From Chromatiales bacterium (GTDB lineage: Bacteria > Pseudomonadota > Gammaproteobacteria > SZUA-152), in contig JALTPW010000966.1 in NCBI GenBank assembly GCA_026999335.1, forward strand, positions 1-6,914: DNA of 6,914 bases, given 5' to 3'. The notes beneath the pieces are model-generated. The model had not been told where the DNA came from and made no database searches. It saw only the letters and a list, made by a program, of their open reading frames with translations. Of the stretch, positions 1 through 6,384 are shown piece after piece. The translations under genes and the position numbers were made by a program. Position 1 is the first letter of the stretch. Each line of letters starts with the position of its first letter.

Positions 1-2
1 CG

Positions 3-2651
3 CCTATTGCGCTGGCGAGATCCGGCAACCTGCTGGTGCGTACCCTCAAGGCCGGTGGCGTCGGCGTGGGGTTCAGTGCCGGATCGGAGGCACTGATCCA
101 GCCATTCGTCTACCAATACAAGCAGGAGATCGGCAGCGAGTACACCGTGGGCGACGCCTTCGCCAATATCGGTTATGCCGCGGCCGGCGGCGCGGTGTTC
201 TCAGGTGCCGTGCCACCAGTCGCGGCCGCATTTGGCAAGGTAAAAGGGGGCTATCGCCGCCTCGTCGAGCGCTACCGCAAGGCCGTCGAGGACGGCGACG
301 TGATCCCGACACCGGACACTGAGGTGGCCGCGCAGGCCATCGAGGACGCCGCGGAGATCTTCGAGCGCAGCCCCTACCGCAGCGACGATCCAGCCGGACA
401 GGAGCGCCATATCCAGGCCTACAACAAGGCCGTGGAGGACGTGAGCAACGGACAGGCAGCCGACGTCGGTCGAATCCTCGGCGAAGATCCGGCGCCGCCG
501 GTGGGCCTGGAGTCGCTGGATCCACAGTCGATCGAGGTGGACGCGGCCCGCTTCCAGTTCAAACAGGGCGGCGACGAGTTCGGCGTCAGCGAGCGCCTGC
601 AGGGTGTCGAGCGCTTCGACCCGACTCTAGCCGGCGTGTCTATCGTATGGGAGAACGCCGGCGGCCGCCGATTCATTGTCGACGGTCACCAGCGCCTTGG
701 GCTTGCGCGCCGCGCCATCGCCGCAGGACAGGATCCCGCCGAGGTTCGCATCAATACGATAGTGCTGCGCGAGGCGGACGGTGTCAGCGACGCCATGGCT
801 CGCAAGGTTGCCGCCGTCAAGAATATCGCCGAGGGCACTGGCACCGCGCTGGACGCGGCGAAGGTGCTGCGTGAGACCGGCGGCGATCTTGCTGACCTGC
901 CACCGTTGCCGCCGCGCAGCGCCCTGGTACGTGATGCGCAGGGACTGGCGAAGCTGTCGGATGAGGCATTCCAGGCGGCCGTCAACGAGGTGGTGGATCA
1001 GCGGTTCGCGGCACTGGTGGGGCAATCTTTCAGCGATCCCGCCGAGCAAATGGCCGCAATCCGTGTACTGGCACAGGCCGAGCCGGCCAACGTGACCCAG
1101 GCGCAGGCGATGATCGACCAGGTGAAGGCCGCCGGCTTCCAGCGTGAGACAACCGCTGATCTGTTTGGTGAGCAGGAGGTGGCGAGCTCACTGTTCAAGG
1201 AGCGCGCGCGCGTACTGGATCACGCTATGCGACGCCTCCGCAAGGATCGTCAGACATTCCGTACCCTGGTCGACAGGGAAAACGAGATCGCCGGCGCCGG
1301 AAACATTCTGGACGCGCAGGCCAACGCGGAGCGACTGGGCGCCGACAATCTGGCCATGGCGCAGCTCTCTCGCACTGCAAACACCGCCGGTCCGATCAGC
1401 GACGCACTCAATGAGGCCGCGCAGCGCCTGAAAGCTGGCGAGCCTATCCGCAAGGTGGTGGACGAATTCATGCGCGTAGTGCGGGACGATGCTGGTGTCT
1501 CGACACCAAAAGCGCCGGAGTTCAAGGTCGGGAAGCCGATTAAGCTGAACGACGTACCCAACGACCTGCGCAAGTCTGTCGAAGACGCGCTGATCGAGAA
1601 GCAAATAGGGCGCGATTGGGACGATGTTTATGCGGTCGCGCAGCAGTGGCAGGACGAGCTGGGCGAAATCGGAAAAGGTATTGCCGACGATCTCGATGGT
1701 GTCGAGTTCTCAAACCCCGGAATCAAAGTCAGAAAAACTGCCGAAGGTCGCGCCATCGACAAAGGTAAAAAGCCCGGCGAAATGAAAGATATTGTCCGGG
1801 CCGGATTCCTGGTATCAAAGCCGTCTGATGGTGACGCGATTGTCACCGGGCTCGGCAAACGACTGGAGGTACTCGACGAGGATTGGTTTGTCACGCCGGA
1901 CGGCTATTTTGACCGCAAGGTAGCGGTGCGATTCGATGACGGCACAGTAGGCGAGATCCAGATATGGGAGCCGAATGTGCTCGAAGCCAAGGAGAAGGGT
2001 GGCGGGCACAAGATGTATGAAAAGCGTCGCAAAATGGTTGTGACCATCAACGGCGTGGAGGTGGCAAAGCCCGGCATGGAGAAGGCCGCGCGCGTTCTGC
2101 GCGAGGAAATGCAGGCGCTGTACTCAGGGGCGCTCAAGGATTCAGCGCCGGAATGGCGGGGGCTTTATGCGGCGGATACGTTCTCGCCCGGCAGCGGCGG
2201 AAAGGTCTCGGGTGCTTCGGCGAGCTCGTCGGAGAATATCGCCTCGAACCTGTCACGCGAGAGCGGGCGCGCCGAGTCAGTCACGTCGGCCGGATTGACG
2301 GACGTCCAGACGCCAGGCTCGGATCGCGTGATCACGAACGCGGCCTCGCCGCCTGACGGAGTGGTCACGACCACAGCGGGCCGGCCTTCCCAGTCGGCAA
2401 AGATCTCTACGTCGTCGAATGAAGCCATCGGCGTGTCCTCCGTCACCGATGACATTGTAGCAGACGACTCCTTATATACAAAGGATGCAGAACGTATCCT
2501 GCAAGAAAATCCCGACTTAGAGGTGCCCGTCGGGGTGCGAATGGAAGACGGGGCACCGGTCGTTGAAACGCGGCCACTCAAGGAAATTATCGACGAGATC
2601 GACGAAGATGCGGGCAAGATTGACGATCTCTTTACCTGCTGGGACAAGTAA
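3..2651 (+). CDS. Large polyvalent virion/ejection protein with DdrB-like ParB-fold and RelA/SpoT-like domains (5' partial)
   Basis: The frame is open to the left edge with no stop before the GTG at 36, so that GTG is probably internal and the true start lies upstream. Residues here are counted from codon 36. Order: a Gly/Ala-rich hydrophobic stretch (about 7-65, including GSEALIQPF); a ParB/DdrB-like region (about 160-480) with the core VDGHQRLGLARR at 215-226; a RelA/SpoT-like domain (about 520-705); a Ser/Thr/Ala/Gly-rich linker (about 711-798); and a C-terminal tail (816-871) containing NPDLEVPVG and ending FTCWDK. Very long multi-domain proteins of this kind are known in phages and conjugative elements as polyvalent proteins, thought to be delivered with the DNA to act in the recipient cell. 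Delivery of this one is inferred from that family and from the virion-gene neighbours. The stop directly abuts the next start, suggesting translational coupling. The gene is confident; the exact virion role is not. Confidence 0.85.
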   Translation, partial: PIALARSGNLLVRTLKAGGVGVGFSAGSEALIQPFVYQYKQEIGSEYTVGDAFANIGYAAAGGAVFSGAVPPVAAAFGKVKGGYRRLVERYRKAVEDGDVIPTPDTEVAAQAIEDAAEIFERSPYRSDDPAGQERHIQAYNKAVEDVSNGQAADVGRILGEDPAPPVGLESLDPQSIEVDAARFQFKQGGDEFGVSERLQGVERFDPTLAGVSIVWENAGGRRFIVDGHQRLGLARRAIAAGQDPAEVRINTIVLREADGVSDAMARKVAAVKNIAEGTGTALDAAKVLRETGGDLADLPPLPPRSALVRDAQGLAKLSDEAFQAAVNEVVDQRFAALVGQSFSDPAEQMAAIRVLAQAEPANVTQAQAMIDQVKAAGFQRETTADLFGEQEVASSLFKERARVLDHAMRRLRKDRQTFRTLVDRENEIAGAGNILDAQANAERLGADNLAMAQLSRTANTAGPISDALNEAAQRLKAGEPIRKVVDEFMRVVRDDAGVSTPKAPEFKVGKPIKLNDVPNDLRKSVEDALIEKQIGRDWDDVYAVAQQWQDELGEIGKGIADDLDGVEFSNPGIKVRKTAEGRAIDKGKKPGEMKDIVRAGFLVSKPSDGDAIVTGLGKRLEVLDEDWFVTPDGYFDRKVAVRFDDGTVGEIQIWEPNVLEAKEKGGGHKMYEKRRKMVVTINGVEVAKPGMEKAARVLREEMQALYSGALKDSAPEWRGLYAADTFSPGSGGKVSGASASSSENIASNLSRESGRAESVTSAGLTDVQTPGSDRVITNAASPPDGVVTTTAGRPSQSAKISTSSNEAIGVSSVTDDIVADDSLYTKDAERILQENPDLEVPVGVRMEDGAPVVETRPLKEIIDEIDEDAGKIDDLFTCWDK
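519..1478 (+). other. DdrB-like ParB-fold region and helical extension (domain within the large protein)
   Basis: Residues 162-169 (DPQSIEVD) open like a ParB-type N-terminal domain. The motif VDGHQRLGLARR (215-226) matches the ParB/Srx nucleotide-binding box, usually written as G-(E/H)-R-R/Q plus a helix. A helix-rich segment follows with KNIAEGTGTALDAAKVLRETG-like sequence near 262-282, then RSALVRD, SDEAFQAAVNEVVDQRF and ADLFGEQEVASSLF. These features fit the DdrB-like ParB domain known from phage P1 DdrB and many large phage proteins. ParB folds can bind DNA or hydrolyse CTP/ATP; which applies here cannot be read from the sequence. Codon use is GC-rich: positions 541-600 are 70% GC by direct count, typical of the carrier gene and unlike the downstream toxin-like part. 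Confidence 0.7.
1593..2150 (+). other. RelA/SpoT-like nucleotidyltransferase domain (candidate toxin or alarmone synthetase)
   Basis: Synthetase-type landmarks occur in the right order and at near-family spacing: R566 and K576 (10 apart, as R241 and K251 in streptococcal Rel); D585 in DIVRAGF, the position of the catalytic Asp in DIxGxR; G623-Y624 for the guanine-stacking Tyr; E640-I-Q-I for the catalytic EIQI strand; and an AKE-G-GHKMYE stretch (about 651-662) matching the AE-G-AAHWAY segment that follows EIQIRT in Rel proteins. The second Lys of the RxKxxxSxxxK motif is not in register (T568). No HD hydrolase, TGS or ACT domain is present, so it would be synthetase-only. Family members make (p)ppGpp or (p)ppApp, or pyrophosphorylate tRNA (toxSAS type). 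Which reaction applies here is unknown, and catalytic loss is possible. Confidence 0.68.
2165..2428 (-). CDS. Nested antisense gene: 87-residue acidic protein, candidate immunity protein/antitoxin
   Basis: The minus-strand frame from ATG 2428 to TAA 2165 encodes MASFDDVEIFADWEGRPAVV and onward, ending GENVSAA. The product has 16 Asp/Glu against 5 Arg and no Lys, two Trp and six Phe: a soluble, strongly acidic globular protein rather than the Ser/Arg/Pro-rich shadow typical of this antisense phase elsewhere in the window. GGAGGA (2441-2436) lies 7 bases before the ATG, which favours this start over an in-frame ATG at 2455. Opposite it, the plus-strand protein becomes a Ser-rich linker (19 Ser in about 88 residues), as expected if the minus strand carries the selected sequence. 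The gene ends where the RelA/SpoT-like domain ends, so an immunity or antitoxin role is plausible by position, small size and acidity. I recognise no family. The 78% GC3 does not help, because the two frames share third positions. Confidence 0.6.
   Translation of the reverse strand: MASFDDVEIFADWEGRPAVVVTTPSGGEAAFVITRSEPGVWTSVNPADVTDSARPLSRDRFEAIFSDELAEAPETFPPLPGENVSAA
2436..2441 (-). promoter_or_regulatory. Ribosome-binding site of the antisense gene
   Basis: On the minus strand GGAGGA is followed by seven bases (cacgccg) and then ATG at 2428-2426. This is a near-ideal Shine-Dalgarno sequence and spacing, and it decides the start of the antisense gene. In the plus-strand reading the same bases are ordinary codons in the Ser-rich linker, which gives no reason for them. 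Confidence 0.6.
2471..2476 (-). promoter_or_regulatory. Possible -10 element for the antisense gene
   Basis: Minus-strand TATAAG matches five of six bases of TATAAT. It lies in the most AT-rich patch near the end of the large gene (positions 2461-2520 are 43% GC by direct count, against 70% at 541-600). A start about 7 bases downstream would give a leader of roughly 35 bases that includes the GGAGGA site. No good -35 box is at standard spacing; TTGCAG (2504-2499) is a poor match and 22 bases away. An AAGGAG (2473-2468) overlaps the element and would be an alternative ribosome-binding site, 12 bases before the in-frame ATG at 2455. Confidence 0.3.
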
Positions 2652-5081
2652 ATGGCAAACCTCAAAGACTGCATCGAGGCCGCACAGGCTACCGGCAAGA
2701 TCGACGAGCAGCTCGGCCTGGACCTGGAGCACCGCGTCGAGGGCTTCGAGCGGGCCGTCAACGTCAACGGTCAGCTCTCCCCGGAGGCGGCACGCCGCGC
2801 CGCAGAGCGCGCAGCGCTCGAATCCAGCGCAGCGGAGATCGCGCTCAGGCGCCGCCAGACGGCGCTACAGGCGATAGCGCTCAACCGCACCCTGACTACC
2901 ATCCGTAGCCACCCGGACGGCACGGCGGCGGGCCTGATGGCCCTGCTGGTCAAAGATCTGACCGGCCGCGCCGGCGTGTCGAACATCGACAATCGGACGA
3001 CGGCGATCCTGGCACAGCTCCACGCCCAGTTTGCCGACGCGCTGTCGAAATACCGCACAAAAAAGCTGGGATTCTCTCAGGATGTCGAGGGGCTGCGGAA
3101 CATGGTCCGCGAGCTGTTCGGCATGGATTCCGGGGATCCGGACGCCAAGGCCTTCGCCAGGATGTGGAGCGACACGGCCGAAGCCGCCCGGCAGCGCTTT
3201 AATCGCGCCGGCGGGGCGATCCCGAAGCGCGAGGACTGGGGTATGCCCCAGTACCATGACCCGCTGCGCGTAGGCAAGTTGTCGAAAACCCAGTGGATCG
3301 AGCGCATCAAGCCGCTGCTCAACCGCGAGAAGATGCTCAACGAGCTGGGCGCACCCATGGACGACATGGAGCTGGAGCTGATGCTGCAACAGGCCTATGA
3401 CCGCATCGTGACCGATGGCCTGGTGGATATGATGCCGGGCCGGATCGGCGGCAAGAAGCTGGCCAACCGGCGCCAGGATCACCGCGTCCTGGTGTTCCGA
3501 GACGCGGACGCCTGGCTGGCGTACCACGATGAGTTTGGCCACGCGGACATTTACACCACGCTGACGGACCACCTGCACAGCATGGCCGGCGACATTGCGC
3601 GCCTGGAGGTCATGGGGCCAAACCCGGAGGCGACCTTCCGCTACCTGCGGGACGTGGCCGTCAAGGATGGGCTCGGCGGCACGCGGCTGGACTTCGTCGA
3701 CGCCGTGTGGGACACGGTCAGCGGGAGAGCAAACACGGGCGCGAGCGTAAGGCTAGGCGACTTCATGCAGTCCGTTCGCAATCTGCTGGTAGCCAGCAAG
3801 CTCGGCAGCGCCTTCCTGTCCTCGGTGTCGGACATTGCCTTTCTGCGCCAGACGGCGCGGTTCAACGGCCTGCCGGCCATGAAGGTGTTTTCCCGCCAGC
3901 TCTCCCTGATGAACCCGAAAAACGAGGCGGACCGCCTGCTGGCGGTCAAAATGGGGCTGACCGCGGATGCCTGGATGACCCGCGCGCTGGCGGCAAACCG
4001 GTTCACCGAGGTGACCGGTGCCAATTTCTCAGCCCGGGTTGCCGACTTCACCATGCGCGCGAGCCTGCTGTCGGCCTGGACGGATGCCGGGCGCAAGGCC
4101 TTCGGCATGGAGTTCATGGGCTTCATCGGTGAGCAGATCGGCAAGGGCTTCGACGCGCTGCCCAAGCCGCTGCAGGAGGCCTTCAAGCGCTACGGGATCA
4201 CGCCCGACGACTGGGCAAAGATGGGTGCCACGGATCCTCTGGAGCACCAGGGCGTCCGGTTCTTCTCGGTGGATAACCTGATGCGCCGCGAAGACCTGGA
4301 GGAGGGCGCTCGCACCGCCCTGGCCACCAAACTGCAGGAGATGATCCTCACCGAGACCGACTTTGCCGTGCCGACACCGGACGCGCGCGTGCGTGCTATC
4401 ACCACGGCCGGCAAACGGCGCGGCACCATCGTGGGCGAAGTGTCCCGCTCGCTGTTCATGTTCAAGAGCTTCCCGATCACGGTGATCACGACCCACCTGT
4501 ACCGCGGCGCTACTCAGCTCGGGCTCAAGGGCAAGGGCGCCTACCTGGCGCAGATCATGATTGGCACCACGGTCCTCGGCGCCATAGCCATGCAGGCCAA
4601 GGAGATGGCGCGAGGCAAGGATCCGCGCGACATGACGGATCCGAAGTTCTGGGCTGCGGCCTTCGTCCAGGGTGGCGGGGCCGGCATTTACGGGGACTTC
4701 CTCTTTTCGGACGTCAATCGCTTCGGCAAGAGCCTGACCATGACGATGGCCGGTCCCATGGCGGATCTTGCCGATGATATTGCCCAGCTAACCATAGGAA
4801 ATGTGCAGGAATTGGTGCAGGGAAAAGATGCAAATATCGGCGGCGACCTTGTAAACTTCCTCAAGAGCTATACCCCAGGCAGCTCAATCTGGTACACCCG
4901 GCTGGCCTTCGAGCGCCTTGTCGCGGATCAGCTCCAGCTTATGGCTGACCCCAAGGCCTCGCGGCGATTCCGGCGCATGATCCGCAAGCGCCGGCGGGAC
5001 TTGAAACAGTCGTACTGGTGGCAACCAGGCGACGCCGCACCAGATCGCGCGCCGGATATTGCGGCCGCGGCGGGGGAATAG
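2652..5081 (+). CDS. Probable internal virion/ejection protein (809 residues)
   Basis: The ATG directly follows the TAA of the preceding gene (TAA-ATG) with a weak GGGA seven bases upstream, so coupled translation is likely. The N-terminal 100 residues are Ala/Glu/Arg-rich and probably helical. A middle region carries GGAIPKREDWGMPQYHDPLRV-like sequence (about 187-207) and a long acidic/hydrophobic helix (MDDMELELMLQQAYDRI). Near 599-619 is RSLFMFKSFPITVITTHLYR, followed by a hydrophobic segment (about 633-650, QIMIGTTVLGAIAMQA) that could contact or cross a membrane. The C-terminus has WYTRLAFERLVADQL, then FRRMIRKRRRDLK and YWWQPGDAAPDRAPD; WW is at 789-790. I recall the same C-terminal pattern in uncharacterised large proteins beside polyvalent proteins of short-tailed phages. 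It most likely belongs to the ejected core or DNA-delivery set, by context and by analogy with T7 gp14-16. No catalytic motif was found. Confidence 0.72.
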   Translation: MANLKDCIEAAQATGKIDEQLGLDLEHRVEGFERAVNVNGQLSPEAARRAAERAALESSAAEIALRRRQTALQAIALNRTLTTIRSHPDGTAAGLMALLVKDLTGRAGVSNIDNRTTAILAQLHAQFADALSKYRTKKLGFSQDVEGLRNMVRELFGMDSGDPDAKAFARMWSDTAEAARQRFNRAGGAIPKREDWGMPQYHDPLRVGKLSKTQWIERIKPLLNREKMLNELGAPMDDMELELMLQQAYDRIVTDGLVDMMPGRIGGKKLANRRQDHRVLVFRDADAWLAYHDEFGHADIYTTLTDHLHSMAGDIARLEVMGPNPEATFRYLRDVAVKDGLGGTRLDFVDAVWDTVSGRANTGASVRLGDFMQSVRNLLVASKLGSAFLSSVSDIAFLRQTARFNGLPAMKVFSRQLSLMNPKNEADRLLAVKMGLTADAWMTRALAANRFTEVTGANFSARVADFTMRASLLSAWTDAGRKAFGMEFMGFIGEQIGKGFDALPKPLQEAFKRYGITPDDWAKMGATDPLEHQGVRFFSVDNLMRREDLEEGARTALATKLQEMILTETDFAVPTPDARVRAITTAGKRRGTIVGEVSRSLFMFKSFPITVITTHLYRGATQLGLKGKGAYLAQIMIGTTVLGAIAMQAKEMARGKDPRDMTDPKFWAAAFVQGGGAGIYGDFLFSDVNRFGKSLTMTMAGPMADLADDIAQLTIGNVQELVQGKDANIGGDLVNFLKSYTPGSSIWYTRLAFERLVADQLQLMADPKASRRFRRMIRKRRRDLKQSYWWQPGDAAPDRAPDIAAAAGE

Positions 5082-5084
5082 CTC

Positions 5085-6383
5085 ATGCCCATAGACGACA
5101 ACGGCAGCCGCGTACAATACACCGCGAGCGCGGGCCAGACGGTCTTTGCCTATCCATTCGAGATCTTCGAGGACGCCGATCTCAAGGTGTACCTCACTCC
5201 CAACGGGCAGACAGCGGACGACACCGCAGACATATTGACGCTTACCACAGACTATACTGTGAGCGGCGCCGGCAATCAGAACGGCGGCAACGTCACCCTG
5301 GTGACCGCTGCTAGCTCGGGCGATATTGTGACCATCGTCCGGGACGTGCAGGTTAAACGAACCACTGACTACCAGGATCTCGGCGACCTGCTTGCCGACA
5401 CGCTCGACGGCGATGCTGACAAAGTGATCGCTATTCTGCAGCAGATCGTTACCAAGCTGGGGCGCTCGATACAGCTCGCCGATTCGGATCCCGCCAGCGG
5501 TCTGGTGCTGCCTGTCAGCCGTGCCAACCAGTTCCTGGGGTTTGACGCGAATGGCAACCCTATCGCGGCCGCCGGAGCTTCGGCGAACCTGGGCCCGGTA
5601 TCGGCATACATCGACACGCTGCTGGACGATGCAGACGCGGCGACGGCGAGGGCGACGCTGGGGGTTGATTCGCTCTTGGCAGCGATTTACAACCAAACGC
5701 TTAATGTTGGTTTAGCTGATAATTATCACCGCAGTCTGACGTTTGAGTCCCTGGACGCATATACCACCATACTGTCTGGCGGGGGAGTGGTTGAACTAAA
5801 TGGATCGTCTATTGTATTGCGAGACACCAATACTGCGGGTGACGCGGAGGAGGTGCAATTAAATGGGCCAGGGATCATACCTAGTTCAGGAACCGCACCC
5901 GTAAACCTGGTAAATTTTACGAAAAGAATTAGATGTAAATTTACACTCGCCTTTCAGGACACCGGGGTCAGTTCGTGGTCGTGGGATTCCAACAGATATT
6001 TTATCGTCGGTTTTGGCGACATATTCGCAAATGCTAATTTCCTCGCCATAAGGTTTAACGATACAAACTCAAAGTTTGAGGCTGTTAGTAAATCACGCAG
6101 CACAGGCGCAGAAACTGCGGTGGAGATGACAGTAGCAGTCAGCGGGTTAGACGCCGGAGTATATAACTCCTGGATGACCGTAGAGATTGATTTTAAGCCC
6201 GGCGTCAGCGCCACGTTTACCGTAAACGGGACAGACTACACAATCACCACAAATCTGCCAACGTCCGGCGCTGGCCCGTCTAACTATGATGATGTGATCT
6301 TCTACGCAAAAATGGATCCCAAGGCATCGGTCGCCTCACAGCGAATGAAGATAACCAACTGGACAATCGTGAGAGAACCCTAA
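5085..6383 (+). CDS. Tail fibre protein with T7-type N-terminal attachment domain
   Basis: GGGGGA (5072-5077) lies seven bases before the ATG, and three bases separate it from the previous stop. Residues 1 to about 110 fit the N-terminal domain of T7-like tail fibres, which anchors the fibre to the tail: QYTASAGQTVFAYPFEIFED, then DADLKVYLTPNG, DYTVSGAG, GGNVTLVTAASSGDIVTIVRD and TTDYQDLGD, followed by a helical stretch with many Asp and QQIV. A linker with NQFLGFDANGNPI leads to LDDADAATARATLGV (about 180-194), a repeat-like motif common in phage fibres. From about residue 200 the protein changes to alternating beta-strand sequence (MTVEIDF, ATFTVNGTDYTI, RMKITNWTIVRE) with many Asn, Thr and aromatics, the likely receptor-binding part. 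At 432 residues it is shorter than T7 gp17 (553) and has no long shaft, so it may be a stubby fibre or an adaptor for other fibres. Confidence 0.85.
   Translation: MPIDDNGSRVQYTASAGQTVFAYPFEIFEDADLKVYLTPNGQTADDTADILTLTTDYTVSGAGNQNGGNVTLVTAASSGDIVTIVRDVQVKRTTDYQDLGDLLADTLDGDADKVIAILQQIVTKLGRSIQLADSDPASGLVLPVSRANQFLGFDANGNPIAAAGASANLGPVSAYIDTLLDDADAATARATLGVDSLLAAIYNQTLNVGLADNYHRSLTFESLDAYTTILSGGGVVELNGSSIVLRDTNTAGDAEEVQLNGPGIIPSSGTAPVNLVNFTKRIRCKFTLAFQDTGVSSWSWDSNRYFIVGFGDIFANANFLAIRFNDTNSKFEAVSKSRSTGAETAVEMTVAVSGLDAGVYNSWMTVEIDFKPGVSATFTVNGTDYTITTNLPTSGAGPSNYDDVIFYAKMDPKASVASQRMKITNWTIVREP
5697..6380 (+). other. AT-richer beta-sandwich-like C-terminal region of the tail fibre (receptor-binding module)
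   Basis: Base composition drops sharply within the gene: 67% GC at 5581-5640, 43% at 5701-5760, 37% at 5881-5940 and 42% at 6001-6060, all direct counts. The encoded sequence reads as beta strands: FTKRIRCKFTLAF, SWSWDSNRYFIVGFGDIF, FLAIRFND, MTVEIDF, ATFTVNGTDYTI and a final RMKITNWTIV. This order and the terminal strand resemble concanavalin A/laminin G-like sugar-binding jelly rolls. The fold is inferred from strand pattern only. The composition step suggests a module swapped in from a different source. Confidence 0.5.
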
Positions 6384-6384
6384 T

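Noticed and set aside
36..38. GTG as the true start of the large gene
   Set aside because: The same frame is open to the left edge, the upstream codons continue the same kind of sequence, and no convincing ribosome-binding site precedes the GTG.
2129..2149. Inverted repeat GGCGCT with 9-base loop as a terminator for the antisense gene
   Set aside because: The stem is only six pairs and no T-run follows on either strand. It lies inside coding sequence.
2153..2356. Plus-strand frame shifted relative to the large gene, as a sign of frameshift
   Set aside because: The main frame runs on without a stop to a family-like C-terminal tail, and the shifted product is Arg/Gly-rich with no motif.
2429..2767. 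Longer minus-strand frame starting at 2767 in front of the antisense gene
   Set aside because: The residues encoded upstream of about 2455 are Ser/Arg-rich shadow of clearly coding plus-strand sequence, and it would span into the next gene. The GGAGGA site supports the start at 2428.
2865..3578. Minus-strand open frame of 237 codons
   Set aside because: Composition is that of a shadow, and the plus strand here is normal coding sequence with no Ser-rich inversion like the one at 2165-2428.
4884..5696. Long minus-strand open frame of 270 codons across two genes
   Set aside because: The product is Arg/Val/Gln/His-rich without recognisable motifs, and both plus-strand genes beneath it read as well-formed proteins. 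It is a shadow frame of GC-rich DNA.
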